From the NCBI GenBank assembly GCA_002989075.1, contig PSQN01000017.1, positions 434,001 through 498,000 on the forward strand: a stretch of 64,000 nucleotides of DNA. The letters are read 5' to 3'. This document shows, one piece after another, positions 21,560 through 33,019 of the stretch. The position numbers were made by a program, and so were the translations under genes. This stretch comes from Arthonia radiata (lineage: Eukaryota > Ascomycota > Arthoniomycetes > Arthoniales > Arthoniaceae). Under the pieces are notes generated by a model. It saw only the letters and a program-made list of their open reading frames with translations, had not been told where the DNA came from and ran no database searches. Positions within the stretch are counted from its first letter, which is position 1. The number at the start of each line of letters is the position of its first letter.

Positions 21560-24015
21560 CCTCCAGGTGATGGCGGGCCTCTAGACGAGGCCAGTGTGTC
21601 GGAGTGACAATGTGAGGATCGTGGAATAGGAATAGTTTCGTCATGCGGCAATCACCTGTTTGCGGTGTATTGCGTACAGCGCGGTCGTTCTGGTGGAAGA
21701 GTGGAAGAAACAGAGAGGGATGGAGAGTGCTTCACGAAGTACATGGAGGGTAGAGAAGTCGCTGACGTTCGGTTGACTGGTCAGTGACTGTTGACTGTTA
21801 CTCAGGATCTCACGTAATGAGTCCTAGAAGCCGGTAGAAGGGAGCCGTCAAATGGGCAGGAACGACCAGAGTCAAGTAGCGATGGAAATCGCGAATCAGG
21901 CGGGAGTGCGTGACCTTGATATCTGCGTCACGCGACGAGAATGAAATAATAAATGAGATGGCTGGCAAGGGATTTGGATGCGGAGAGGCGCGCAGAGAAG
22001 CCGACGACAAAGAGGGTGTGATTTGGGGAGAGGGGATTCTTTAGAACGGCAGAGGGTTGGCGCACTCTAGCGTATCACACACCCAGAAGCGACCGGTCCG
22101 ATCGGGTAAGGCGGCATGCAGTGGCTTTTCATCTCAGCCCAATCAAAAACGGGTTCGGATGGTGGTACCCAAACATTCGCTCACCCATCTTGTTTTTCTG
22201 AAGTCTCCTCCGCACCCAGAATACATGAACACTCAGGTACCTACAGCCCCTGTACCACGCCCGCCTCCCTCTCTATTCTTACCCTCCAGCTTTTGCAGAA
22301 ATAATACTCATGCGGTTCAGGCGGCGTAGCACCCTTCTGCCGCTTGCTTTCTTCCAAGGCGTTTTGTGCTGCCGCCCATCCTCATGCGTGCGATCTTTTT
22401 TCTTCTCGTGGAACGCGTAGGAATTTGGACGAGTGTTTACAAAGCGCGCCAGTCAGGCGGCGAAGCTTCCAGATGCGTTGTCGCCCCTCGGCCATCCTCT
22501 GCGCGCAAACCTCATACTAGTCACAGCTTGCTCGTGTCTAGCCCTCTGTTAGCAAGACATCTCAGCCAGGCGGTCAGCGACCCATCTAGCTGTTTCTAGC
22601 AATTACTGCAAATCCCACGACTCTGCGCGATGTTCTGTTTCAGCCGGCGTGGTGCAGGTCAGAGTGGCAGTCTCCTCGATCCTCCCCAACATCGCCCTGG
22701 CGGCCTTCTGGAACGGTGCCGCATCCGCGCCCCAGCGCACGGTTGCCAGTAATTTCATCACCCACGCACACACTGAATTTTATTATGATCGTAATCAAAG
22801 TCTGACCCCCTTTTTTTGCCTTGTAAATTGTTGTTGCAGCACACTGGACTGTGTGTGCTTATGCACTATCCTATTGGCAAGAAAGCTGACCGGTGGAATA
22901 ATTGCTAGATGGGTCTGGCGTGAGACGGGTGTGATGCGAAAACCAGGCGAAAGTACCGTATGCAAGTCATTCTCGCTCCATCTGCATTTATTTGACGAGG
23001 CTCTGCATCTTCACACCGGTCCCGTGCCCGCGGCCCTGGATACTATCCAAAGTGAGATGATGCAAAATAAGAGGTGTCAAGGGTACCTTGCTCGATCCTA
23101 GCTCGACAGCATCGCATAGCCAAAAATTCGCCTTGGCTGGCAATAGGTCCAGTCTCGGCCAGCAAAAGACCAGCAGGGCTTGCCTCTGTCGCAAGCAAAC
23201 AGTGACTGTTTTGTGTGTTAGTAAACAGCTACGAGCACCATCTCAATCATCCTCGCCCCAAATTGTTAAGGTTCAATGTGCTGTCGGTGGCAGCTACGTG
23301 CGCGCAAGTCTCCCCACGTCCCAAAGGGAGGAAGGCAGCCCTATGCGCTGTATTCGGTGCCCGTATGCAAGATCCCGCCCTGTTTGCGGGCCTTGCTGCA
23401 GGTGCCTTCTCCATCCTCATGCATGTCCCGGCGCTTCGAGGAACGTGCTTTGCTGCGTGCTGCCCCTCATCCTGGACGAGCCGCTGCGACGTAAATCTCT
23501 GTCTGCCTTTCAGCCCCGACGCTTGTATACGTGAAACACAAGCATCCTCATGATCCGTTTGACTTATGCAAAGTCCGGGGCCCTTCGTTGCCAATCGCCT
23601 CGACTTTCCATCCCATCTCACAACAACGATCGCACAGCTTGTGACCTTGCCGCCGATAAGAGTGATCAGGTCCACCGGAGCTTTGGACTCGCTAGCCTCC
23701 TGAACCGACTCAATGACGAAACCATCTGTCGTGACATCTGCAGCTTCGTGCGGAAGCTCTCGCTCCTCCGGCACTTGCGTCCATCCAGGCTCTGTCGTAC
23801 CTTAGTCCTGCTGACAGCGCACCCTCTACCGGGCGTTTGGTTACTGGCTCAAACGCTTGCGCATTCACGCCCTGTGAGCTCAAGTATTGGGCGCCTATGC
23901 TGCCGGGCGCGCCAGACGCATCTCGATCGCGTGCATCTCTTCGGAGTTCGCAGTAATGATGCTTAATGTTTCGGTAGTGCAGATGATCGTGTCGGCGAAG
24001 CTGAGACTGCTGTGT
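21560..24015. other. Intergenic, about 2.5 kb
   Basis: Lies between the 5' end of one minus-strand gene and the 3' end of the next. Several frames of 100-175 codons occur on both strands, but they overlap each other, lack domain features and have poor start contexts. I do not call any of them. Confidence 0.4.
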
Positions 24016-25721
24016 TCATGTCTGAGGACCACTAGCGGGAACCCTCGACCGGATCAGTGACCGAACGCCTGCAACGCCGCTGCTCTTTTGCAATGAGGTT
24101 ACACGACGGGGCAAGTCCTGCAAGCCTCGGAACTGTTCCGGCAACAGATCTTCGAACTGAAACTCGAATTCTTTTTCCAGCGCTTTCTCGACAGCCGCCG
24201 AAAACTTGGCCGGGTGTGCAGTTGCCAAGGCAATGTGGTACGTCTCCGGCGGCGGCGCTCGTTGCATGGACCTCCTAGCTGCGACAACTCCAATGGCTGA
24301 ATGAGGGTCCAGAATATACCCGCCATTGGCGACCGTTCCTGTAGTGCTCGAAGGCGCAAACGACTTCGCCGCAGGCGTCTTTGCGTGGTATATTTCAAAA
24401 ATTTCGTCCAGCGTCTCCTGATCAGAGATCCGCTCGCTTTCAAAGTCCCTCATCGCGACTCCGAGTATCTTCGGCTCGACGCCAAATCCGCCAGAAGTCT
24501 TCAGCTGGTCCAGCCACTCTTTGACAGACTGTCCTGCAATCTGTCGCTTGTCGTTCATACTCCCCTTACCATACACCTCGAATGCCAAGAACCACAGCAA
24601 GCGTTCAAAGTTGCTACTGACAAGAATGTCCATGGCTGGGCTCAAGGTCTCTCGAACGCCTTCCCCGTCTGGCAGATGACCATTCATTTGTCTGCCCTCA
24701 CCGGCCTGCTTCTCATAATGGCCGGTCTTCCAAAAGCGATGCAAGATGTCGTTCTCATTCGTCGCAATGACGAGCTTGTCGATCGGCAATCCCATACGCT
24801 TTGCGAAATACCCAGCCAGGATATCTCCAAAGTTTCCAGTGGGTACCACAAATCTCACCTGGCGCCCGGGTACATACCGTCCGGACTTCAGCAATGCGGC
24901 GTGGGCATGGAAGTAGTAGGTGATCTGCGCTAGAATGCGAGCCCAATTGATCGAGTTGACGGCAGCCAGCTTGTGTGTGCTGTTCATATCTGAGTCCTGA
25001 AATAAGGCCTTGACAAAGTCCTGACAATCATCGAATGTGCCGTCGACAGCCAGATTATGTACATTCTCATCAGGCACCGTGGTCATCTGGGCTTCTTGTA
25101 TTGGACTGATCTTGCCTTTAGGGTGCATCATGAATACGGAAACATCCTTCTTGCCTCGCAAGCCATAGATAGCTGCGGATCCAGTGTCCCCGCTGGTGGC
25201 TCCAATGACTGTCAGGTGTTCCCTTTGCGACAATTCTTTACCCTCATTGCGCCTGGTGAGAAAATATTCGAAGAGGTTGCCGAGAAACTGCAGCGCAACA
25301 TCTTTAAACGCGAATGTTGGGCCATGGAAGAGCTCAAGCAGATGCAGATTATTGTCCTCATCGAGCGTCGCTAATGGCGTAATGTCTGCGGCTCTAAAGG
25401 TCGAGTAGCTTCGATCGACGATGTCGCGGAGGTCACTGGGACGTATTTCGTCTGGCGAAATGTACAGGGAGAAGATGTGGAAGGCAAGGTCCTCGAATGA
25501 CAGATTAGGCCAGACCGAGGCCCATTCCTCTGGCAGTTGCGGGATTTCTTCAGGGATAAAAAGTCCACCATCTGAGGCGAGTCCTTTCAATACTACGTCC
25601 TCAAACGAGAACTGCACATCGTCAGTATCTTCAGGCTCCTGAGAGCGTGTACGATCTTTCTTACATCGTATGAGCCACCTCTACTGCTCAGGTAGCGCTG
25701 CGATGGATAATTGCCACTCAT
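24016..25721 (-). CDS. THR4: Threonine synthase
   Basis: Two exons, 25721-25665 and 25611-24016, around a 53-bp intron, giving 550 aa (yeast Thr4: 514). The short first exon encodes MSGNYPSQRYLSSRGGSYD, the conserved Y-L-S-T-R-G-G-like start of threonine synthases, and joins in frame to FSFEDVVLKGLASDGGLFIP. The pyridoxal-phosphate lysine is K122 in GPTFAFKDVALQFLG; the phosphate-binding region is VIGATSGDTGSAAIYGL. NFGDILAGYFAKRMGLP and the C-terminal large-domain motifs are present. It converts O-phosphohomoserine and water to threonine and phosphate, the last step of threonine synthesis, in the cytosol. No missing residues seen. Confidence 0.95.
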
Positions 25722-25975
25722 TGTTAGCACTGGAGCAGCAGAGGCAATGTTGAGGCCATGACAAGCCTAAATTTACTCGTGTCAACAAGACAAAAAAACA
25801 ATGGAAGCTTAATTCCTTCTAACGCCTAAAGACCGCCTAAGGCCGTCTAGTGCCAAGTCGTACGGAGGCGTTCAGAGGTACACATTGACACAACAGCCAA
25901 GTAAGAACAAAAGGATTTCAGTCAAGATTTTCATTGTGAAATTTCCGCCAGAAGACATGTCCTCGTACTTCTGCT

Positions 25976-26783
25976 TCACCATTTCTCACAGAACGGCCTG
26001 ATATCAATCTCGTTCGTGAATGTGCTCTTTGATTGAGTGTGCAGATGGTAATATGCATCAGCAATGCCATCTGCAGAGATCTTCGCATCCGGACCAGCGT
26101 CCTTCATCCATTCTTTCGTTCTTGGAATGTCAATGACTCCGTCAATGATCGCATGGGCAACATGAACGCCCTTGGGTCCGAACTCCTTGCCCAAGCTCTG
26201 GCTCAACGCTCGCAATGCATACTTCCCCGTACTGAATGAAGACATGAATGCGTTGGATTTTACAGATGCTGTGGCGCCCGTGAAGATCAACGTAGGCGGA
26301 TGTTCTGAGGTTGAGGCAGCCGCAAGCAGCAGCGGCAAGGCTGCCTGTGAGAAGATGAAAGCACCCTTCCTGGTAAGACATCAATAGTAGCTCTCCACTT
26401 TTAGTAGACTATTAAATCAACAACACTCACATGCTGACATCCCAGCTCTTCTGAACCTCCTCAACCGTCGTCTCAAGGAATGGTTTGCGTGCGAAAGGGC
26501 CAGACGCGTTGAAAACAGCTGCAGCTGCGCTGAGTTCTCCTCCGCTACTCAAGTCCTTTTCGATCCCCTCGAAAGCCTTGCGAACACTTTCCGGATCAGA
26601 AACGTCAGTACTATACCCAAAGGCTTTCCCGCCAGAGCTGTTGATCTCTTGGACTAGTGGCTCAAACGACTGCGCCGAACGAGCGAGAAGAGCTACTGGA
26701 TAGGTCTTTGCGAAGCGACGGGCCACACTGGCGCCGGTACCTGGGCCGATGCCCGCAATGATAGCAATTGGCTTGCTCGCCAT
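25976..26783 (-). CDS. Atypical short-chain dehydrogenase/reductase
   Basis: Two exons, 26783-26431 and 26369-25976, around a 61-bp intron (AT|GTGAGT ... CCAG|G), giving 248 aa. The Rossmann N-terminus IAIIAGIGPGTGASVARRFA is a Gly-rich nucleotide-binding loop of the GIGPGxGxxxA kind. SWDVSMKGAFIFSQAALPLL and LIFTGATASVK follow the SDR plan. At the catalytic position the usual YxxxK is FxxxK (F163, K167 in SSFSTGKYALRAL), followed by LGKEFGPKGVHVAHAIIDG. I believe this F/K pattern recurs in a subgroup of microbial SDRs, so it is probably a family trait rather than damage. The substrate is unknown, and activity by the standard Tyr mechanism is doubtful. Confidence 0.85.
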
Positions 26784-27792
26784 CGTTCTAGGGGTGCTGT
26801 GTGACTTCTGGGTTGCGGATAGTGTGTAGCGATGCTCGAGCGAATATCTTGAGTAGTGAGCGATAGGAGCTCTAACTCAGCTAAGCCCCGAAGTCTTATA
26901 GATAATCTTGCACACAGAATTGCGCAACACCTGCTTTGAAATGAAGCTCGCGTCTGGAGCTCTCGCAAAAACCGCGGATGATGTCATGCAGAAGCTATGT
27001 CACCGACTGCCGACCTTCTTTACGCAATCGCGGAGGGCGAAGGGGAGAAGATATTGTAATCAAGTAGAGGATTTATTGTGCAGGAAATTAAATAGCTATT
27101 GTAATAGACTGTGCTAAGGGTAGTAGGTGGAGCCTATCTGAGGCCGTGTGCAGGTCCTGAGTCGTTCATGTACGCGAACGCGCGCCATTCCAGGTCTCAG
27201 TAGCCTCTACTGCCATACCGCATGCGCGTTGAAGCCTAAACTGGGGACGGGCTTTCGCAAGTTGCAAGGATCGAAAAGGACAAATGAAAGCCGAAAAGCG
27301 GTTCAGAGAAAGGTGCTTTGCCAATTCTCAATTCAACCCAAGATAGCCAGGCTGATTTGTAACCTACCATTCAAATCTCCAGCCTCATAGAAGCGCCTGC
27401 GGCGCGGAAGCTCGAGTCTGCGAGTAGGTCAGTGGCGGATGGTGAGGCGCAAGGGCTGACCTTGAAACACGTCGCTAGCCGTCACATGATTACTCTGCGC
27501 TAGTCGTATACCTCGTCGCAATCATGGAGAGGAAGAAAGCGGAGGAGATAATCTAGCGGGTGCATTGGGCTTGATTGTCTCGTCAGTACTGGCGGCCATC
27601 GTGCTCGTCATGGATTGGCTAATAAATAAATTGAGAAGGGAAACAGAGTGTGCAGCCGACCGACGGGGCTGTGTGTGAAGGTTCGTTCATTAGGCAACGC
27701 TCAGCGCAAGTTACATCGCCTTTCCTTCGCCTCTCCTTTGCCGTGTTGATGGCTGGATCTCATGTTTCACTCATCCACCTTCACACCGTACC
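26784..27792. other. Intergenic, about 1.0 kb
   Basis: Lies between the 5' end of the SDR gene and the 3' end of the L26 gene. No coding signal, RNA gene or repeat was recognised. Confidence 0.4.
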
Positions 27793-28339
27793 TCATGATG
27801 TGTCCATTTGCGATGACAGCCTCTCTTTTGCGTTCTTGCGGCCGGTGGACTTTCTCTCCAGAATATTTTCCCGGTCCTTGTCCAACTTCAACTTCGTAAC
27901 CTGGACCTTGCTGGGAGCAACACCAATCTGCACTGATTGTCCGTTGCTCTTCTCTCGTGTGAGGCGCTCAATATGGATGACATATTTCAGGCGATAGCAG
28001 GCGGTGATCTTGCCCTCGCGACCTTTGTTGGAGCCTCGCATGACGACGACCTCGTCGTCTTTGCGGACCGGAATGGCTTTGACCTGTAGATTGAGATGAG
28101 CAGAGCTCTGTGTGGTGACTATCATGATCGAGAGACCAGGAGCGTACATTGTGCTTCTCGCGGAGTTCCTTGGATAGTGGTGCGCTCATGATCACGCGGC
28201 GTCTGGATGAGGGAGCTGTGAAGTATTCCTTGCGCGACTTGCGGCGCGACGAGTGTTTTGCTGTAAATTTATATGTCAGCATCTCTAGTCCAAATCATGT
28301 GTCCGAAAGGCTGCTCTGCTTACCCGCATTGACCTTCAT
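27793..28339 (-). CDS. RPL26: 60S ribosomal protein L26 (uL24)
   Basis: Three exons, 28339-28324, 28260-28148 and 28083-27793, with introns of 63 and 64 bp, giving 139 aa. The first coding exon is only 16 nt (MKVNA), a common layout for ribosomal protein genes. The body matches L26: [38 protein letters not shown], the KOW segment [36 protein letters not shown] and [15 protein letters not shown]. It binds 25S/5.8S rRNA near the polypeptide exit tunnel of the large subunit. It is divergently placed to the C2H2 gene, with 341 bp between the start codons. Confidence 0.95.
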
Positions 28340-28680
28340 CTTGCCGGTCTTCGTGGGGGCTCTTTTGTGCTTTATTCTACCTCGCAGTGTTGTCGAACAT
28401 TTGGCGGAGTTTGTGTGAGATTGCCAAGCCTGGAATATGATGACTAATATAAGGCTTAGCGCGACTTACCTTGAGCATACTCAAGATGTGCTTTACGCGA
28501 CTACAACAGCTTTCGCATCTCGTGTCAAGCGCGAGCGCGAACTGCAAGTTTGCCTTTCCATGGTCGCGTCAATTCAATCGCACAAATATTGAGCAGGCGA
28601 GGATCTAAGAAATCGCAACGCTTCACCCGCTGCTGCCATCTTCACCCAAGATCTTCGATACCACATGAGAGCTTCTCGTG
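28340..28680. promoter_or_regulatory. Divergent promoter, RPL26 / C2H2 protein gene
   Basis: A 341-bp shared upstream region between two outward-facing genes. It should contain the RPL26 promoter and 5' leader. No specific ribosomal-protein promoter element could be assigned with certainty. Confidence 0.5.
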
Positions 28681-31600
28681 ATGTCGAATTACAATTACAA
28701 CTACGGCTCGGACTACAACCATGGACAGCCTAATCAACAATCCTCTAATCAACAAGCGCCTCAGCCAGAGACAACGTCAACTTCAAACTACTCTGCGCCT
28801 TCTTACCAAGGTTACTCGACGCAAAGATCTAACGGCCCAGCAACCGGGCCGAGCCAGCCCTCTGCTGCTTACAGTCAGGATCTCGCCCGATACCAGTACT
28901 CGCAAAACGGGTCTGCCGCTTCATCATCGAACGCGCGGTATGGCAATACTTCTGGGAGTAGTGTGAATAGTACGTATAGCACTTCAGCACAAGGTGTATC
29001 ATACGGCAGCTACAACCAAAATCAGTCCCAGAACTACAACAGCACCGGTCATAATAATTATGGCCAGGAGCAAGCGCGGCCAGACAGTGTAAGCTCAGCA
29101 GGCTCAGTCGCTCCGCCTCCACAACGAGCTGGCAGTGTCCAATCTCATCAGCACTTTAAAAATCAGCATCAAAGAGCTTCTCAAGACATCCGCAACATGG
29201 CGCGAAGTCCTTTACACGTGCAGGCGCACCAAAACGTTGCCACACAGTCAAATCGAGCTGTTCCGCAAACCCGAAGTCCAACTGTCTCGTACCAGCAGAC
29301 CCAAGAGAGGACGGCGCCACGGGTGCAGAGCGGTTATCAGCAGTCGCAGCAGGCCATTCCATCTACTGTTCCCACAGCACCTGTCACCGTAGATCCAAGC
29401 CAGGTGTATGATCGTTCTGCGGAGATACAACGCGAAGTGGGAAAAGCCGAGGCGTCGCGCAAGGCAGAGGAAGAGCGACGCAGGGTCGAGGAAGAGCGAC
29501 GCAAGGTCGAAGAAGAGCGCCGAATAGCAGAGGAAGAGGCGAAGAAGCGTGAGCAAACTGAAAACGCCAAGAAGTTAACAGAGGCTCGAAAGCTGTCTAA
29601 GAAGGGCGCCGAAAACCCAGAGGCGCCGAAAAAGAAGAGAATTCGCAAATCCAATGCGGAAAAGAACACGAATGGCGATGCTGCAGCCAATGCGGCGGCG
29701 ATGACTTTGTTACAGACTGCCAATTCTGCAACTGGAAGTGCTGCTGGAGGCGAATTGGAGGCACAGATGAAGGCGATGTTCGCGAAGATGAGGGAGTTCA
29801 ACTCCCAAAACCCTGAACTTCTTTCAAAGATGTGGCAAGCGGAGCGAGAGTCATATCTTGCTGGTGAGACGCAGCAGTCACCAGCATCGAATGGCGCTGC
29901 TGGCTCTGCTGACTCGCCCGTCAACGGCAAGTCTAAAAAGAAAAGAGCGCCGAACAAGAAAACGGCCGCGCAAGCAGAACCGCAAGCCGAGTCACAAGTT
30001 TCTCTGCCAACTTCAGGATCCCCAGCGCAAGCTGGACAACCCCAGCTAAGTAGTGTCTCCCAAGCCCCGAAGGCGACGCCCGCCAAACAGGCGGAGAAGT
30101 CAACTCCGAAAACTGTCTGGCCTGAAAAGCGTAAAACACAGCTCGCGCAAGCCGCTTCCTCCCTCATACAAAAGATGCCAGAAAATCACGGCAGAACGAT
30201 GGATCCTAGCGATATTGCAAAGATGTTAGACGGCAATCCCTCCTATTTGGAGCTCTGTCAGCAAATTGAGGCGAAAGGTTTCCACTTGAACAAATCACAA
30301 TTCGCAAAGGCGCTCTTGACAGCCGTGCCAGAGGTGAACAGGCAGAAGGCTAGCGGCGTTGTATCTACTCCAAGTCAGCCAGCTACATTCACTCCTGTAA
30401 ATGGCGGAATCGGAGCCGGTTCTGCGCAAGCCCAGCAGCAAAGTAATGCACTCGGTGAAGCAGAGAACCGGCTGATGAATGGTGAAAGCATTATCGGCAA
30501 ATCGTCAAGTGGCGGTCGGCCTCGTAAGTCCGGCGATACGCCTAGCAAGAAAAAATCAGCGGCGCCAGTTGCTGAGGTGGATGACGGCTTTGTCGTTGCC
30601 CATGACGACGCTCCTGATGCGCAATATGAGGGTCTGGATGCTGTTCGACAATTCAACGAGCGCCCAGTAGACTCTACGTCTAAAGTATTTAGCCCTACAA
30701 CGGATAGCAATAAGAACAAGAAGAAGCACAGGCCATCTATCACACCCGCACGCGCACTGCCGCAAACGAAAGAAGACCTGGCCAGGAAGCGGACTTTCGC
30801 AGATCTCGTTGATCTTACAGCATTTTCTGATGAAGAAGGTGCACCACCGGCGAAGCGATTGCATAGCGACGACGTCGTGCCGCCATCAACAACGTCATCT
30901 CATCCGCCTCAGCAGTTGCCCACTCCACCGCAGACTACAAGCGGTCCGTTCGTTCGCCCAGTACCTGCTCCTCAAGCTCCAATGGTTCCAGCGATGGGTG
31001 CACAACAACCTCAGGGCCTTCATCCACCCTTTGCCCGGCCTGGGCACCTACAAAATTATCCTCAGCCGACCTTCCACCCTCCACCACTGCCGCAGCCGTC
31101 ACAAGCCAAAGCTGGTACATTTGTTCCGCGTGATCATCCAATAAACAACATACCAGTTGGTGAGAAGATCGCGAAGTCGAAGGTTCTTCGACGCTCCAAA
31201 TACAATCCAAAGACAATTGCCCGCGATGTTCTCCTGGCAAGCGGCCGTCACCCGGATATGCGAAATCTAAACGCCCACCTTGATGTGCTTCGCAATCTCA
31301 AGATCAAAGAAGACATCGATCTGTCAACAATACGCTGGGATATCATCGACCCAGGTGGAGCACTTCCAGGCGCTGGCATCTCTACGGACCCTTTTCCAGA
31401 AGACGAGATCGACGATACGCTTGCAGACGACGAGTCATCAGACAACGACTCTGTGCTTGGCGGGCGTGCCACTCAATCAATTCCCCTCGGAGGCGGCGGC
31501 GCAGCAACGGCTGCAGTTGAAGCTCCACACCACGCTTCTAACCCAAGTCTGCGCATTAAGCAGTATAAGTATCGGAAGTCAGACCCGGGCATCCGTCAAG

Positions 31601-32484
31601 TTACAACGCCCAACAAGCCTCCCTCAACAGCTGCTCCAGCATCGGCAGGCGCAGCATCCGGTTACTCCGCCCTTCGCGCAACGGGTGACCAGCCCAAGAA
31701 GAAAGGTCGGCCTGTTGGCTGGAGGAAATGGATGCAGAAAGACAAGGGTGAAGGTGCCCCGTCCCCATCGTCGTCGGCACAGCCCTCAGGTGGTCGGCCA
31801 CGCGGTCGACCGCCCGGGTCCGGCACCAAGCCTCCGCCCAAACCACCCAGCCCTGAGTTCCCGGCTTTTAAGTGCGAATGGGAAGGCTGCACTGCTGAGC
31901 TGCACAATCTGGAGACGCTGCGCCGACACTTGTTCAAGATTCACCCTGAGAAGCGCACGGGCATCGAGTGGACCTGTCGATGGAAGAGCTGTGGTAAAGC
32001 CACGAGCGTGAAAGAGGGGCCAAGAACGGTGTCGAAGTTCTTGAGGAGGCGCTTTGAAGATGCGGACGAGTGGAAGACGCATATCGAGGATGAGCATCTG
32101 TTGCAAATCAAGTGGAAGCAGGGTGATGGTCCGTCGGCAGGATTGACAGAAGGAGACGGCGAGGTGTCTGATGCTGTACTGTCGGATCGAGAGGGGAGGC
32201 AGGTCACGCCACGCATCAGCATGCCCGGCAGTCCAGCTGAGGCTTTTAAGAGGGCTGAAGAAGAGAGGAGCGAGGGCGCGCAGGGTCCAGCGCCGGATGG
32301 TGGGAGTGGGCGAAGGCGGCAGACGCCGCTGGATGAGGCGAGGGCGGAGTTGTACAGCGCGGAAGAAAAGAGGCGTCGACTCGGTGTAGGCATTGATAAA
32401 GGAGGTAGCACAATGGTAACAGACAAGCGCAGGCGAGGGTTTATCGAGGACGGGGATGTCGAAATGGTTGACGATGATGCGTAG
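28681..32484 (+). CDS. Large Q-rich C2H2 zinc-finger / AT-hook-like nuclear protein
   Basis: Single exon, 1267 aa from the ATG at 28681 (MSNYNYNYG). Order of features: a Gln/Asn/Tyr/Ser-rich N-terminus (about 1-240); a charged coiled coil with heptad-like EEERR repeats (about 246-310) followed by KKKRIRK; AT-hook-like GRP cores at about 611 (GGRPRK), 1008 (GRPVGW) and 1038 (GGRPRGRPPGSG); and a conserved block SKYNPKTIARDVLLASGRHP. Near 1062-1145 lies a C2H2-type finger pair, CEWEGC...H...H and CRWKSCGK...H...H, with an unusually long insert in the second. The C-terminus is acidic. The combination suggests a chromatin or transcription factor in the nucleus. The fungal family looks conserved, but I cannot name a target. 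Confidence 0.78.
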   Translation: MSNYNYNYGSDYNHGQPNQQSSNQQAPQPETTSTSNYSAPSYQGYSTQRSNGPATGPSQPSAAYSQDLARYQYSQNGSAASSSNARYGNTSGSSVNSTYSTSAQGVSYGSYNQNQSQNYNSTGHNNYGQEQARPDSVSSAGSVAPPPQRAGSVQSHQHFKNQHQRASQDIRNMARSPLHVQAHQNVATQSNRAVPQTRSPTVSYQQTQERTAPRVQSGYQQSQQAIPSTVPTAPVTVDPSQVYDRSAEIQREVGKAEASRKAEEERRRVEEERRKVEEERRIAEEEAKKREQTENAKKLTEARKLSKKGAENPEAPKKKRIRKSNAEKNTNGDAAANAAAMTLLQTANSATGSAAGGELEAQMKAMFAKMREFNSQNPELLSKMWQAERESYLAGETQQSPASNGAAGSADSPVNGKSKKKRAPNKKTAAQAEPQAESQVSLPTSGSPAQAGQPQLSSVSQAPKATPAKQAEKSTPKTVWPEKRKTQLAQAASSLIQKMPENHGRTMDPSDIAKMLDGNPSYLELCQQIEAKGFHLNKSQFAKALLTAVPEVNRQKASGVVSTPSQPATFTPVNGGIGAGSAQAQQQSNALGEAENRLMNGESIIGKSSSGGRPRKSGDTPSKKKSAAPVAEVDDGFVVAHDDAPDAQYEGLDAVRQFNERPVDSTSKVFSPTTDSNKNKKKHRPSITPARALPQTKEDLARKRTFADLVDLTAFSDEEGAPPAKRLHSDDVVPPSTTSSHPPQQLPTPPQTTSGPFVRPVPAPQAPMVPAMGAQQPQGLHPPFARPGHLQNYPQPTFHPPPLPQPSQAKAGTFVPRDHPINNIPVGEKIAKSKVLRRSKYNPKTIARDVLLASGRHPDMRNLNAHLDVLRNLKIKEDIDLSTIRWDIIDPGGALPGAGISTDPFPEDEIDDTLADDESSDNDSVLGGRATQSIPLGGGGAATAAVEAPHHASNPSLRIKQYKYRKSDPGIRQVTTPNKPPSTAAPASAGAASGYSALRATGDQPKKKGRPVGWRKWMQKDKGEGAPSPSSSAQPSGGRPRGRPPGSGTKPPPKPPSPEFPAFKCEWEGCTAELHNLETLRRHLFKIHPEKRTGIEWTCRWKSCGKATSVKEGPRTVSKFLRRRFEDADEWKTHIEDEHLLQIKWKQGDGPSAGLTEGDGEVSDAVLSDREGRQVTPRISMPGSPAEAFKRAEEERSEGAQGPAPDGGSGRRRQTPLDEARAELYSAEEKRRRLGVGIDKGGSTMVTDKRRRGFIEDGDVEMVDDDA
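29464..29541 (+). repeat. 21-nt tandem repeat encoding EEERR heptads
   Basis: About three to four imperfect copies of a 21-nt unit in the C2H2 gene. They encode seven-residue repeats of the form RRKVEEE, which fit a single charged alpha helix or coiled coil. Confidence 0.75.
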
Positions 32485-33019
32485 TCGAACCCCGCGGAAA
32501 GGAAAGGGTTGGATTTCGTGTCTAGCTAGCGAAGCGAGGAGGCCGTAGCACGAACAATGAGATTATTTTCAGGACTTCGAGCGTTTTGACACTCCGTGTG
32601 TATACTTCAAGCGGCAAAGGAAGGTGAGTGGGCACGCTATTGATCCGCGATGTCCGTCAGCTGCATGCAGTGCACAATTTGGTGGGTGGAGTAGCGGTGG
32701 GTCCTTGTTGACTTGAGTTGCGCATATTGAGCACGGTATGACAAAGTAAGGCTGGCTCAGCTTGAAAATCTCCGCAGGTGGGTTGTTGGTCCATAACTAC
32801 GGAGCGCTCAAGCATATATGAGGAGGCCACTAGCGTTCACACACAGCCGCGGCGTCGACCACCTACTGGTATGCAGGACATGAACTCAAGGAGAGGAAAG
32901 CAGCCAGCACCAGTGAATACCTCGCTCCCAACACGTGAGATTGGCAACCGCTTTTCACCGACATGACATGATCAAGCATGGTATGCCGATGGATTCATTA
33001 CTTAATGTCACGACGACAA
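32485..33019. other. Intergenic, convergent 3' regions
   Basis: 535 bp between the ends of two converging genes. Nothing else recognised. Confidence 0.4.

Noticed and set aside
23247-23774. Minus-strand 175-codon frame in the 21.6-24.0 kb gap
   Set aside because: Overlaps equally long plus-strand frames, has no domain or conserved pattern and is probably a GC-driven chance frame.
29337-30167. A 276-codon antisense frame opposite the C2H2 gene
   Set aside because: Shadow of a Ser/Glu/Lys-rich coding strand, with no features of its own.
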